The position numbers and the translations under genes are program-made. From Haloplanus aerogenes (lineage in GTDB: Archaea > Halobacteriota > Halobacteria > Halobacteriales > Haloferacaceae), in assembly GCF_003856835.1 (NCBI RefSeq), contig NZ_CP034145.1, forward strand, positions 3,286,001 to 3,350,000: 64,000 nucleotides of DNA, in the 5' to 3' direction. Within the stretch, counting starts at the first letter, position 1, and each line of letters begins with the position of its first letter. A model generated the notes under the pieces. That model saw only the letters and a program-made list of their open reading frames with translations. It made no database searches and was not told where the DNA came from. Of this stretch, positions 1 through 7,973 are shown piece by piece.

Positions 1-610
1 ACGCGACGCCGCGAACCAGCGCCGATGCCGCCCGGTCGGGGAGGTGCGAACAGTCGAGGACGGTCGCCGGTTCCGAGAGCAACGCTGCGGCGTCGAGGCC
101 GTCGGGGTCGAAGACGCCCCACGACGCCGCGAGGCGGAGATGGTTGCGGGCCGCGCGGCGGACGCTGTCGTCGACGCGAGCCTGCTCGATCCGGGCCGCC
201 ACCGCGTCGAGGGTCGCCGTCTCCGCCTCCCGAGCCGCCTCCCAGAGGACGGCACCGGCCGGATCGGTCGTCGAGAGATCGAAGAGCGCGGGCCACGTCG
301 ACGGCGGCACGGCCGACGGCGACACCGTCGGCGCCTCGACGACACGCGCCGGGATCGAGCCGTCGGCGAGGCCGCCGAACTCACCCATCGGGTCGACGAC
401 GACGGGCGCGACGCCCGACGCCCGCGCCGCCCCCTCGGCGAGGACGCCGAGCGTGTGGGACTTGCCGTAGCCGCGCTTGCCGACGACGAGTGCCGCGTGC
501 GGCCGGTCCAGATCCAGCCCGACCGCCGCCCCCTCGCTCCCGTCGGCAGCGCGATAAGTGCCGAGGCGGGCGACCGGTCCGTCCGGGTCCGTGCGTCCGA
601 GGACGTTCAT
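1..610 (-). CDS. HerA/DUF87-like P-loop ATPase (C-terminal part cut by window edge)
   Basis: The reading frame starts with ATG at 610 and runs leftward out of the window, so only about 203 N-terminal residues are visible. Residues 1-35 form a small beta-rich leader ending in LDLDRPHAALVVGKRGYGKS, which contains the Walker A motif GKRGYGKS. It is followed by a segment with VVVDPMGEFGG, typical of HerA/DUF87-type ATPases that clamp or translocate DNA. The middle is acidic and alanine-rich as in other haloarchaeal proteins. Walker B and arginine-finger motifs lie outside the window, so the exact family (HerA helicase or a stand-alone DUF87 ATPase) stays open. The neighbour at 687 is divergent. 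Confidence 0.75.
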   Translation of the reverse strand, partial: MNVLGRTDPDGPVARLGTYRAADGSEGAAVGLDLDRPHAALVVGKRGYGKSHTLGVLAEGAARASGVAPVVVDPMGEFGGLADGSIPARVVEAPTVSPSAVPPSTWPALFDLSTTDPAGAVLWEAAREAETATLDAVAARIEQARVDDSVRRAARNHLRLAASWGVFDPDGLDAAALLSEPATVLDCSHLPDRAASALVRGVA

Positions 611-686
611 GGGACGGCGTGGCCGCGGCTTCGGGGATAAATCCCGGGGCGGAGGTTCAAGTACGGGAACGGGAGCACACCGGCCC

Positions 687-1136
687 ATGTTCGACGCGTT
701 CCGAGACGACCGCCGCGCCATCGAAGGACTGCCGATCAGACTGGTCATCGCTCTCGTCATCGGCGTCGCCAGTCTGAGCGTGATGATGAACATGCTGACC
801 GGCATTCAGGGACTCTCGACGACGGAACTCGACGTGCGGCCCGAACCGGAAGTGATCGGTCCCGGCAGCGGATCGATCGAACTGACTGTCGTCGGTGCCG
901 ACGGCTCGGCCGTCGCGGACGCGACGGTGCTCGTCAAGGCGGGAAGCGCCGACCTCGGCAGTGTCGAGACGGCGACGACCGGCGAAGACGGCACGGCTCG
1001 CGTCTCCGTAACGCCGACGCTCCGGGCGAATCAGGACGAGGGAACGCTGGTGATCGAGGTGAAACCGCCGGCCGGAAGTGGGTACGTCGACCGACGCGGA
1101 AATACGAAGGTGCTGGTGGTCAGGGGGGAGGAGTGA
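687..1136 (+). CDS. Membrane-anchored protein with an Ig-like/carboxypeptidase-regulatory-like domain
   Basis: A 149-residue protein. I chose the ATG at 687 because the frame upstream is arginine-rich non-coding sequence and because the protein then opens with the conserved-looking RRAIEGLPIRLVIALVIGVA. Residues 14-38 form one transmembrane segment. The remainder is a beta-rich extracellular domain with alternating GSIELTV, DATVLVKAG and GTARVSVTP strands, like the carboxypeptidase-regulatory or Ig-like folds used in haloarchaeal surface proteins. The N-terminal charged stretch followed by a hydrophobic helix also resembles pilin-like proteins, but I see no clear prepilin peptidase site. Function unknown; it may sit at the cell surface. 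It converges closely on the methyltransferase gene ending at 1138. Confidence 0.7.
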   Translation: MFDAFRDDRRAIEGLPIRLVIALVIGVASLSVMMNMLTGIQGLSTTELDVRPEPEVIGPGSGSIELTVVGADGSAVADATVLVKAGSADLGSVETATTGEDGTARVSVTPTLRANQDEGTLVIEVKPPAGSGYVDRRGNTKVLVVRGEE

Positions 1137-1137
1137 C

Positions 1138-1911
1138 CTATCGTCGGTGGTGACCGCGCCCGCCGTCGAGGCGGTCCTCCCAGTCGATCCAGTTCTGCTC
1201 CCACCCGGTCGGCGCGAAGTAGCCCTGTTCGGCGAACTCGCGGTCCTCGCGTTCGGTGCGGTTGCGGGTGACGCCGCCGGCCTCCTCGCCGGCGACGAGG
1301 AGGGGTGCGAGCGTCGTCGAGCCGAACTCCTCGACGACCGCGTACCCCTCCGGAGAGTCGTCGGCTTCGACCGCCACGAGCGTCTGGTCGGGCGTCCCCA
1401 TCGGCATCACGAGGCGGCCGTCGGGGGCGAGCTGGTCGAGCAGCGCGCGCGGCGGGCGCACCGCCGCCGCCTCGACGAGGATGCGGTCGAAGGGGGCGTA
1501 CTCCGGTAGCCCGTTCGCGCCGTCGCGACGGTCGACGAGGACGCCCTCGTAGCCCGCCTGTCGGAGATTCCGACGCGCGTCGAGGACGAGCCGGCGGGCG
1601 ATGTCGACCGCGTGGACGCGCCGCTCGCCGACGAGTTCGGCGAGGAGCGCGGCCGTGTAGCCGACTCCGACGCCGACGACGAGTACGTCGTCCTCGTCGC
1701 CGGTGTCGAGGGCTTCGAGCAGGCGCGCGACGGTTCGAGGGGCGAGAACGTCCGTGCCGGCGTGGTCGCCAGCACGGTTGTCGTAGGGGCGGTCCTCGAC
1801 GAAGACGTGCCGGGGGACCGTCCGCATCGCCACCCCGAGCGACTCGTCGAGACCGTCGAGGGCGTGGTCGAGGCCGTCGACCATGTCCTCGCGCAACACC
1901 GCAGGGTCCAT
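1138..1911 (-). CDS. Divergent protein-L-isoaspartate O-methyltransferase-like protein
   Basis: A 257-residue Rossmann-fold methyltransferase, the last gene of a leftward three-gene set (zinc-finger protein, pcm, this gene). It aligns along its length with the adjacent Pcm: AMRTVPRHVFV near residue 28, a SAM motif I equivalent VLVVGVGVGYTAALLAE near 76-92, and a PFDRILVEAAA post-motif near 140. The signature segment that is GQTISAPHMV in the neighbour reads GTDVLAPRTV here, so the substrate-contacting Ser is lost. The C-terminal 50 residues (rich in Arg, Glu, Trp) extend beyond the usual domain. It may have a substrate other than isoaspartate. The GC-rich shadow frames on the other strand are not genes. 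Confidence 0.85.
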   Translation of the reverse strand: MDPAVLREDMVDGLDHALDGLDESLGVAMRTVPRHVFVEDRPYDNRAGDHAGTDVLAPRTVARLLEALDTGDEDDVLVVGVGVGYTAALLAELVGERRVHAVDIARRLVLDARRNLRQAGYEGVLVDRRDGANGLPEYAPFDRILVEAAAVRPPRALLDQLAPDGRLVMPMGTPDQTLVAVEADDSPEGYAVVEEFGSTTLAPLLVAGEEAGGVTRNRTEREDREFAEQGYFAPTGWEQNWIDWEDRLDGGRGHHRR

Positions 1912-1958
1912 ATCTGGATCTTGGCGCCAGCGCTTATCAAGGGTGCGCTTGCGCTGGC

Positions 1959-2594
1959 TTACCCCGACGACTCCCGCATCGGCACGAACCGAACGGCACC
2001 GTGGGTCTCCCGGTCGACGCGGCCGTCGGCGCGCCGGGTCAGCCGGACGAGTCGCTGTCGGCCGCGGCCGACGGGGGCGACGATTCGACCCCCCGGCCGC
2101 ACCTGTTCGACGACGGCGTCGGGCACCGACTGGGGCGCGCAGGTGAGGTAGGCACCGTCGTACGGCGCGTGGGCGGGCCAGCCCGCGAACCCGTCACCGA
2201 CGCGCACGCGCACGTCGTAGCCGAGGCGGTCGAGTCGCTCGCTCGCCTGTCGGGCCAGGTCGGGTTCGACCTCGACGCTGTAGACGGTGCCCGAACCGAC
2301 GGCCTCGCTCGTCACGGCGGCGTGGTAGCCACAGCCGGTACCGATTTCGAGGATGCGGTCGCCCTCGTCGGGCGCGAGGAGATCGGTCATCGTCGCCACC
2401 ATGTGCGGCGCGCTGATTGTCTGTCCCTCGCCGATGGGGAGGGGTCGGTCGCGGTAGGCCGCCTCGCGGCGCTCGGCGGGGACGAACTCGTGGCGTGGAA
2501 CGGTACGCATCGCCCGTTCGGTAGCCGGACGCTCGACGTGCCCGCTCTCGATCAGGCGGTCGACGAGGTCGCGGCGCGCGCGAGCGAAGTCCAT
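1959..2594 (-). CDS. pcm: Protein-L-isoaspartate(D-aspartate) O-methyltransferase
   Basis: A 211-residue cytosolic repair enzyme that methylates isoaspartyl residues with S-adenosylmethionine so that damaged proteins can revert. The family features are in order: AMRTVPRHEFVP near residue 28, GEGQTISAPHMVA near 55-67 with the signature Ile-Ser-x-Pro region, SAM motif I ILEIGTGCGYHAAV near 81, and a C-terminal GGRIVAPVG strand near 177. Length is normal for the family. The start lies one base beyond the stop of the zinc-finger gene at 2596, so the two are probably co-transcribed and translationally coupled. A second, divergent copy follows 47 bases downstream. Confidence 0.95.
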   Translation of the reverse strand: MDFARARRDLVDRLIESGHVERPATERAMRTVPRHEFVPAERREAAYRDRPLPIGEGQTISAPHMVATMTDLLAPDEGDRILEIGTGCGYHAAVTSEAVGSGTVYSVEVEPDLARQASERLDRLGYDVRVRVGDGFAGWPAHAPYDGAYLTCAPQSVPDAVVEQVRPGGRIVAPVGRGRQRLVRLTRRADGRVDRETHGAVRFVPMRESSG

Positions 2595-2595
2595 A

Positions 2596-3258
2596 CTACC
2601 ACGCCGACCACGCGGTCGAGGTCACGTCGCGGCCGTACACCCGCTTGACGTCCTTGGCGAACACCACGTCGCCGTCGTGGTCGAGTTTCTCGAAGCGGTA
2701 CTCGGGGGCGTCGCCGCGAACCTGGATGCCGGTGATCTCGAACTCCTCGTCCGCGAACTCGGCCGTCTCGCCGACGGTGAACTCGTGATCGCCGGGTACC
2801 GACACGGAGACGCTCCGCGATTCGTCCCGTCGACCGTCGTTCGGGTGGATGGTCACGTTGACGCGGACGTTGTCCACGGCGCGGGTCCAGAGCGTCTCGA
2901 TGTCCTCGATGGTCGCTTCCTCGACGCGCTGATCGCCGTCGAGTTCGATGGCCGTGATCCGCACCTGCATGATCGCCTCGGGCGTGTCGACGACGAACTC
3001 TTCGCCGACCGCGACCGTCTCGGACGGCGGCGCGTCGACCGTCGTCGTCAGCGATTCGCCACCCTGCGAGACGACGACGTCGACGTCGGTCTCCTCGGGC
3101 GGGTCGTAGCGCTCCTTGTGGACGTGGCCACACTCCGTACAGCGGACGGTGACGTGGCCGCCGGGTTTCAGCACCTCGTGTACCGTCGTCGCGCTCGGGG
3201 CACAGGAGGGACAGGCGAGTGCGACGCGGTCGCCCGCGTCGGGTCCGGGATGAGTCAT
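2596..3258 (-). CDS. HVO_0476-family zinc-finger protein
   Basis: A 220-residue protein. Near the N-terminus CPSC (about residues 16-19) and CTEC followed by GHVHKERY (about 40-50) form a four-cysteine zinc knuckle. The rest is a beta-rich region with repeated strand patterns such as SLTTTVDAPPSETVAVGEEFVVD and SVSVSVPGDHEFTVGETAEF, suggesting two related beta domains, ending in YRFEKLDHDGDVVFAKDVKRVY. I recognise this as the haloarchaeal family named after HVO_0476; no reaction is known to me. It heads the leftward operon with pcm and the pcm paralogue, which hints at a shared role in protein quality control, but that is inference from position only. Confidence 0.85.
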   Translation of the reverse strand: MTHPGPDAGDRVALACPSCAPSATTVHEVLKPGGHVTVRCTECGHVHKERYDPPEETDVDVVVSQGGESLTTTVDAPPSETVAVGEEFVVDTPEAIMQVRITAIELDGDQRVEEATIEDIETLWTRAVDNVRVNVTIHPNDGRRDESRSVSVSVPGDHEFTVGETAEFADEEFEITGIQVRGDAPEYRFEKLDHDGDVVFAKDVKRVYGRDVTSTAWSAW

Positions 3259-3304
3259 GCGGGGTCGTAGCCGGTCAGGCGGTAAAAATCCGCCCTTCCG
3301 CGGA

Positions 3305-5455
3305 TTAGAAGACGAGGCGTTCGAGCAGTCGGCGGGCGAGCGAGGGACGACGCGCCACCGCCGGGTAGACGGTGACGGTCGTACAGCCTGGGCTTGGAAC
3401 GACCGGCCGCCTGTCGACGAGGGGGGCCCGGAGGCGATGGTCGTCGCCGGGGCGGACGAGTACGTCCGGCGTCGGCGGCCGGCCGCCGTCGGTGCGAACC
3501 GACGCGACGCGCGCGGGGACGGCGAGCATCGCGGACAGTTCGGCCCGGTAGTCGGCCGCCGCGTCGTCGGGTGACCGGAGCGAGAGGGTGCCGTCGTTCG
3601 CGGCCGCGATGGTCTCCGCGAGCGTCACCGCACGCGACGGGTACGGACGGCCGTCGCCGGCGAGGGCGACGGTCGTGGGGCGGTCGTAGCCGACGTTGTC
3701 GACGAGGAGTACGTCACACGGGGCGTGGCGAACCACCCAGTCGACCGGGTCACCGAGCAGTCGTGACCGGAGACGGAGCGGTTCGTGTTCGGCGACGATG
3801 GCGTCGACACCGCGGTCGGCGGCGACGTTGACGATAGCGTGTTTCGTGTCGTGACTGACGACTTCGTCCGCCTCGATGGGCACGTCGACGGCTGCCGCGA
3901 GCGTCGCCATCCGCGACTCGAAGGAGCGATCCGCCGCGGACTGGACGGTCGCCCGCTCGGTCAGTGGCGCCTGATCCGGAATCTCCTCGAATCGGGTGAC
4001 GATCACGCGGCCGTCGTCGGGACGGACGAGGTCGGCTGCCAAGGAGACGAGCGAGCGTTCGCGCTCGGGGCCGACGGCCTTCGTCAGCGCGACGAGGACC
4101 GCGTGCGTGTCGTCCGCCGCCGCCGACTCGACGTCCGTGAGTGCGTTCCGACCCACCTGTCGTCGAATGGCCTCCGTCGCGACGCCGCTCCGGCGCACCC
4201 GCGGCCGGACGTAGAGGAAGTACCAGACGACGCTCCCGGCGGTGATGGCGACGGCTCCGCCGAGGGCGACGGGACCCATCTGGAAGAGCAGGACGAGACC
4301 GGAGACGACACCGAACGCCTGCACCCACGGGTATAGCGGCGCCGTGAACGCGGGATCGTAGTCCGTGTCCCCCTGGCGGAAGGCGACGAGCGCGACGTTG
4401 ATCAGGACGAACACCATGATCTGGAAGGCGCTGGCCAGTTTCGCGATGTCGAGAATCGGAACGAACGCGATGAGCGCTAGCAACACGGCGCCGGTGAGCG
4501 TAATCGCGGTCGTGGGCGTCCCGAAGCGGTTACTGATGGCCGAGAGCGACGGCGGTACCAGCCGGTCCCGACTCATCGCGAAGGGGTAGCGCGACGAGGA
4601 GAGGATGCCCGCGTTGGCGGTCGAGACCAGCGCGAGAATGGCCGCGAGGATGACGACGATGACGCCGACGCGCCCGACCGTCGTCTCGGCAGCGACGGCG
4701 ACCGGCGTCAACGAGCCGGCGACGCTGCCCGGCTCGGTGATGCCGACGAGCACGGCGACGACGGCCACGTACAGGACGGTCGTGAACGCGAGCGACCCGA
4801 GGATGCCGAGCGGGATGTTCCGGCCCGGGTTCTCGATTTCCTCCGCGACGCTCGCCACCTTGGTGACGCCGGCGTAGGAGACGAACACCAGTCCCGTGGC
4901 GGCGAGGAGGCCGCCGATGCCCGCGTCGAAGAAGCCGGCGTAGTTGCCGGACTGGACCTGTGGCGCGCTCCCGGCGGCGAACCAGCCCAGCGCGAGCAGC
5001 ATGACGACGACGATAGCGAGTTGGAGTCGCCCCGTCTGTTTCGCGCCCACGAGGTTCACGAGGACGAGAACCGCCGCGAGCGTGAGCGCCACCGGCTTGA
5101 GCGGCAGGTCGAACAGCAAGAGCAGGTACGGGACACCCCCGACAAGAGCGAGTGCGCCTTTGAACGAGAGGGAGAACCACGTCCCGACGCCGGCGACGGT
5201 GCCGAGGAGCGGTCCCATGCCGCGCTCGATGTAGATGTAGGTGCCGCCGGCCTCGGGCATGGCGGTCGCCAGTTCGGATTTGGAGAGCGCGGCGGGAATC
5301 ACGAGCAGTCCGGCGACGAGATACGCGAGAACGACGGCAGGACCCGCGATTTCGAGAGCGAGCGCCGGCAGGATGAAGATGCCACTCCCGATCATGGCGC
5401 CGATACTGATAGCGAGGACGGAGGGCAGGCCGAGGTCGCGTTGCAGCTCCTTCAT
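3305..5455 (-). CDS. APC-family amino acid permease with C-terminal UspA-like domains
   Basis: A 716-residue inner-membrane transporter. Residues 1-430 hold about 12 hydrophobic segments and the APC signature near the N-terminus (LAISIGAMIGSGIFILPALA). Residues 445-590 form a cytosolic universal-stress-protein-like domain (HAVLVALT start, then VDAIVAEHEP and PCDVLLVDN). A more degenerate second copy follows to the end. Such APC-UspA fusions are common in haloarchaea; the Usp part probably senses nucleotide or stress state. The start overlaps the stop of the TrkA-N gene by four bases (ATGA), so both belong to one operon. The divergent Lrp-type regulator at 6103 suggests amino acids as substrate and ligand. 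The exact substrate cannot be read from the sequence. Confidence 0.9.
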   Translation of the reverse strand: MKELQRDLGLPSVLAISIGAMIGSGIFILPALALEIAGPAVVLAYLVAGLLVIPAALSKSELATAMPEAGGTYIYIERGMGPLLGTVAGVGTWFSLSFKGALALVGGVPYLLLLFDLPLKPVALTLAAVLVLVNLVGAKQTGRLQLAIVVVMLLALGWFAAGSAPQVQSGNYAGFFDAGIGGLLAATGLVFVSYAGVTKVASVAEEIENPGRNIPLGILGSLAFTTVLYVAVVAVLVGITEPGSVAGSLTPVAVAAETTVGRVGVIVVILAAILALVSTANAGILSSSRYPFAMSRDRLVPPSLSAISNRFGTPTTAITLTGAVLLALIAFVPILDIAKLASAFQIMVFVLINVALVAFRQGDTDYDPAFTAPLYPWVQAFGVVSGLVLLFQMGPVALGGAVAITAGSVVWYFLYVRPRVRRSGVATEAIRRQVGRNALTDVESAAADDTHAVLVALTKAVGPERERSLVSLAADLVRPDDGRVIVTRFEEIPDQAPLTERATVQSAADRSFESRMATLAAAVDVPIEADEVVSHDTKHAIVNVAADRGVDAIVAEHEPLRLRSRLLGDPVDWVVRHAPCDVLLVDNVGYDRPTTVALAGDGRPYPSRAVTLAETIAAANDGTLSLRSPDDAAADYRAELSAMLAVPARVASVRTDGGRPPTPDVLVRPGDDHRLRAPLVDRRPVVPSPGCTTVTVYPAVARRPSLARRLLERLVF

Positions 5456-5901
5456 GCGGGCTGTCGAAGCGTCTCCAGTTTGGCCACGACGGCGTCGGAC
5501 AGCACCGTCGTCACACAGATGGCCTCGTGACCGGCGTCGGCAACGACATCACACCGGTCGGGCGTCCGTACCAGGATCCGCACGTCGGTGACGCCGAAAC
5601 GGGTGCGGACGAGCTGGGCGACGAGCAGGCTCAACCCGTCCTGTGGCATCGCCACGACGACAGTCGCGGCGTCCGTGATGCCCGCCGCGTCGAGCGTCCG
5701 GTGGTCGGTTGGATCACCCCTGATCCCCGGCTCGTCGGCCGGATCGTGTGCCTCGTCGACGACGGTCACGGCGTGTCCCGCCGTCCGGAGGTGGCGGGCT
5801 ACCGAGGTGCCGACGTGCCCGCCGCCGAGGACGAAGTACTCGTGACCCGCCCCCGACGCCGTCGATTCCGCTCTCGTGGTCAGGATCGATTGCAGTCTCA
5901 T
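5452..5901 (-). CDS. TrkA-N (NAD-binding) domain protein
   Basis: A 149-residue single-domain Rossmann protein. FVLGGGHVGTSVARHLRTAG (about residues 23-42) is the glycine-rich dinucleotide-binding loop, followed by VTVVDEAHD where the acidic residue is expected to contact the ribose. This is the RCK-N fold that gates K+ channels and transporters by NAD(H). There is no TrkA-C domain and no membrane segment, so it probably acts as a separate regulatory subunit. It is the first gene of a leftward operon whose next gene, an APC permease, overlaps it by four bases; the permease is the obvious partner. A TATA-like taatttatg lies on the same strand near 5954-5964. Confidence 0.87.
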   Translation of the reverse strand: MRLQSILTTRAESTASGAGHEYFVLGGGHVGTSVARHLRTAGHAVTVVDEAHDPADEPGIRGDPTDHRTLDAAGITDAATVVVAMPQDGLSLLVAQLVRTRFGVTDVRILVRTPDRCDVVADAGHEAICVTTVLSDAVVAKLETLRQPA

Positions 5902-6102
5902 GGATCTATGTCAGCCGATGTTGTTCCTCGATCGCGTAGTAGGAGACAGAACAGCATAAATTAGCCGGTTAGATTCACAGATCGTCAAAATAATGCTGTT
6001 TTTAGAAACTATCCGTCTTCACATTGGCGCTTCGAGGGTCGGCAGGCTGGCGTGCGGCGACCCGGGACAGTCATAAGACGCCGAGCGACGAAGGTCGGGT
6101 CG
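5902..6102. promoter_or_regulatory. Divergent control region between permease operon and Lrp-type regulator
   Basis: This 200-base A+T-richer gap separates two divergent units. An inverted repeat aacagcat (5950-5957) / atgctgtt (5993-6000) brackets a TATA-like element reading left (near 5954-5964) and another reading right (aaaataat near 5987-5994). A further TATA-like tcataag at about 6071-6077 lies roughly 28 bases before the regulator's ATG and fits a leaderless transcript. The repeat could be the binding site of the adjacent regulator; that is inference. Confidence 0.55.
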
Positions 6103-6576
6103 ATGAAAGACGGCGAACTGGATTCGATCGATCGGTCGATCCTCTACTATCTCCAGCAAGACGCGCGACGGACGTCGTCCAGCGACATCGCGGAGAAACT
6201 CGACCTGTCGTCGAGCGCCGTCCGAACGCGAATCAACAAACTCGAAGAGAGTGGGATCATCCGGGGCTATCATATCGACATCGACTACGACCGGGCGGGC
6301 TACCCGCTGTACACCAAGATCATCTGCACGGCCCCGGTCCCGAAACGGGGGACGCTCGCGAACCGGGCGCGGGAGATACACGGCGTCACCGCGGTCCGCG
6401 AAATCATGACCGGCAAGCGGAACGTGTACGTGAACGCCATCGGGCAGACACACGACGACCTCAACCGGATCGCGAGCGAACTCGACGAACTCGGCCTCGA
6501 CATCGTCGACGAACAGATCATCCGGGACGAGTACGTCTGTCCGTACCACGGCTTCCTCGACGAGGACGACGAGTAG
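6103..6576 (+). CDS. Lrp/AsnC family transcriptional regulator
   Basis: A 157-residue protein. I prefer the ATG at 6103 (MKDGELDSIDRSIL) over an in-frame start 51 bases upstream, because LDSIDRSILYYLQQDARRTSSSDIA is the standard beginning of the Lrp winged helix and a TATA-like box lies about 28 bases before it. Residues 6-62 are the helix-turn-helix (SSDIAEKLDLSSSAVRTRINKL is the recognition part). Residues 70-145 are the RAM/AsnC ligand-binding domain (GVTAVREIMTGKRNVYVNAIG). It is divergent from the APC permease/TrkA-N operon and probably controls it in response to an amino acid. Specificity cannot be read from the sequence. Confidence 0.9.
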   Translation: MKDGELDSIDRSILYYLQQDARRTSSSDIAEKLDLSSSAVRTRINKLEESGIIRGYHIDIDYDRAGYPLYTKIICTAPVPKRGTLANRAREIHGVTAVREIMTGKRNVYVNAIGQTHDDLNRIASELDELGLDIVDEQIIRDEYVCPYHGFLDEDDE

Positions 6577-6625
6577 CCGTCCACCGGGCCCACCGTTTAT
6601 ACGCCACCCGCCCGTGTGTGAACGT

Positions 6626-7429
6626 GTGACAGCGGTAGAGCACGGGGGCGACCACGCCGAGGGCGAGCACACGAGCAGGTGGCCGCTCGTCACCGCCGTC
6701 GGCGCGGCGGCGCTGTACGTCGGCGCCGGACTCGCACTCGTCGGCCTCGATCTCGTCCCTGTCGTCCTCCCGGCGATCCTCGTCGCCGTCGGCGCGCTGG
6801 GATTCGTCGGCGGCCTCGCCGGGTGGATGGCCGAGGCGTTCCTCGCGGACTACTGGACCGAACGCGAGGGGCGGGAGGACATCTACACCGGCGGGATGGT
6901 GCTCTTTCTCGTCTCGGACGTGGCGACCTTCCTCGCCGGCTTCGTCTACTACGCCTTCATCCGCGTCGGGACGTGGCCACCGACCGACCTCCCGCCGCTC
7001 CTCGGCTCACTCGTCGTCGTCAACACCCTCATTCTGGTGGCGTCCAGCCTGACGCTCCACTACGGACACGGCGCGCTCGAAGACGGCAATCGGCGCGGCT
7101 TCCTCGCCGGCCTCGGCGTGACGACCCTGCTCGGCGTCGTCTTCCTCGGCGGGCAGGCGCTCGAATACTACGAGTTCGTCGTCCACGAGAACTTCACGCT
7201 GGCCGGCGGAGTGTTCGCCACCGCCTTCTACGGACTGACGGGACTCCACGGCCTCCACGTCACCCTCGGCGTCGTCCTCCTCGGGATCACCCTCGCTCGG
7301 GCGCTCCGCGGCCAGTACGGCCCTGACCGCGACACGTCGATCCGAACCGTCTCGCTGTACTGGCACTTCGTGGACGTGGTCTGGGTCCTCCTCGTCGTGG
7401 TGCTGTACGTCGGCGCAGTCGTCGGGTGA
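6626..7429 (+). CDS. coxC: Haem-copper oxidase subunit III
   Basis: About 267 residues from the GTG at 6626 (MTAVEHGGDHAEG); an in-frame GTG at 6614 would add four residues. The protein has seven hydrophobic segments. The subunit III region runs from GMVLFLVSDVATFLAGFVYYAF (about residue 88) through GQALEYYEF, GLTGLHGLHVTLGV and RTVSLYWHFVDVVWVLLVVVLY at the C-terminus, all typical of cytochrome oxidase subunit III in the membrane. Subunits I and II lie 0.5-3 kb downstream in the opposite and same orientation. Together they would build the proton-pumping terminal oxidase. Confidence 0.93.
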   Translation: MTAVEHGGDHAEGEHTSRWPLVTAVGAAALYVGAGLALVGLDLVPVVLPAILVAVGALGFVGGLAGWMAEAFLADYWTEREGREDIYTGGMVLFLVSDVATFLAGFVYYAFIRVGTWPPTDLPPLLGSLVVVNTLILVASSLTLHYGHGALEDGNRRGFLAGLGVTTLLGVVFLGGQALEYYEFVVHENFTLAGGVFATAFYGLTGLHGLHVTLGVVLLGITLARALRGQYGPDRDTSIRTVSLYWHFVDVVWVLLVVVLYVGAVVG

Positions 7430-7442
7430 CGGCCCCGACGAG

Positions 7443-7973
7443 TTACTCCAGCCCCGTTTCGAGCGCGACGAGTCGTCGGTAGGCCGGCGGCGTCAGGATG
7501 CCGACGATGCCGAGCGCGATGGCGAACACGCCGAGCGGGAACTGGAGCGGTGCGGCCTGGAAACAGGGGTTCTCCGCGACGACCGTCGCGTAGTAGTGTT
7601 CGCCCTCGTAGGTGACGAGCGTCCCGTCGCGGAACGTCTCGGCGTTCGGGAACGCCCCCTCGACGTGTGCCTCGCCGATCGGATCGTCGAGCGCCGCCTC
7701 GAACGCCGCCTGCTCGGCGGGCGCGAGCGCCGCGAAGTCGAGGCGGTCGACCGTCGGCGGCGGTGCGTCACCGAATCGACGGTCCGTCTCTTCGGGAGAT
7801 TCGACGGCGATGCTCGGCGCGCCACAGGGAGTGAGATCCTCCTGAATGAGGGCGTAGGCGCCGGGGACCGCCGCCGCGATGCCGACGGCGACGAGCAACA
7901 CGCCGACGAAGGGGACGCCGTAGGTGAACAGCGCCGACTCGGAGTCGGCCTCGTCGTCGGCCTCCGCAGCCAT
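7443..7973 (-). CDS. Two-helix membrane protein of the oxidase locus, unknown function
   Basis: A 176-residue protein with one hydrophobic segment near residues 16-40 (YGVPFVGVLLVAVGIAAAVPGAYALI) and a second near 143-162 (FPLGVFAIALGIVGILTPPA). The roughly 100-residue loop between them has two cysteines and ends with GEHYYATVVAENPCF; with two helices it would face outside. I do not recognise a named family with certainty. Its stop is 13 bases from the convergent subunit III gene. Its start shares a base with the stop of subunit I upstream, so the two are very likely co-translated. It may be an accessory or assembly subunit of the oxidase. Confidence 0.7.
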   Translation of the reverse strand: MAAEADDEADSESALFTYGVPFVGVLLVAVGIAAAVPGAYALIQEDLTPCGAPSIAVESPEETDRRFGDAPPPTVDRLDFAALAPAEQAAFEAALDDPIGEAHVEGAFPNAETFRDGTLVTYEGEHYYATVVAENPCFQAAPLQFPLGVFAIALGIVGILTPPAYRRLVALETGLE

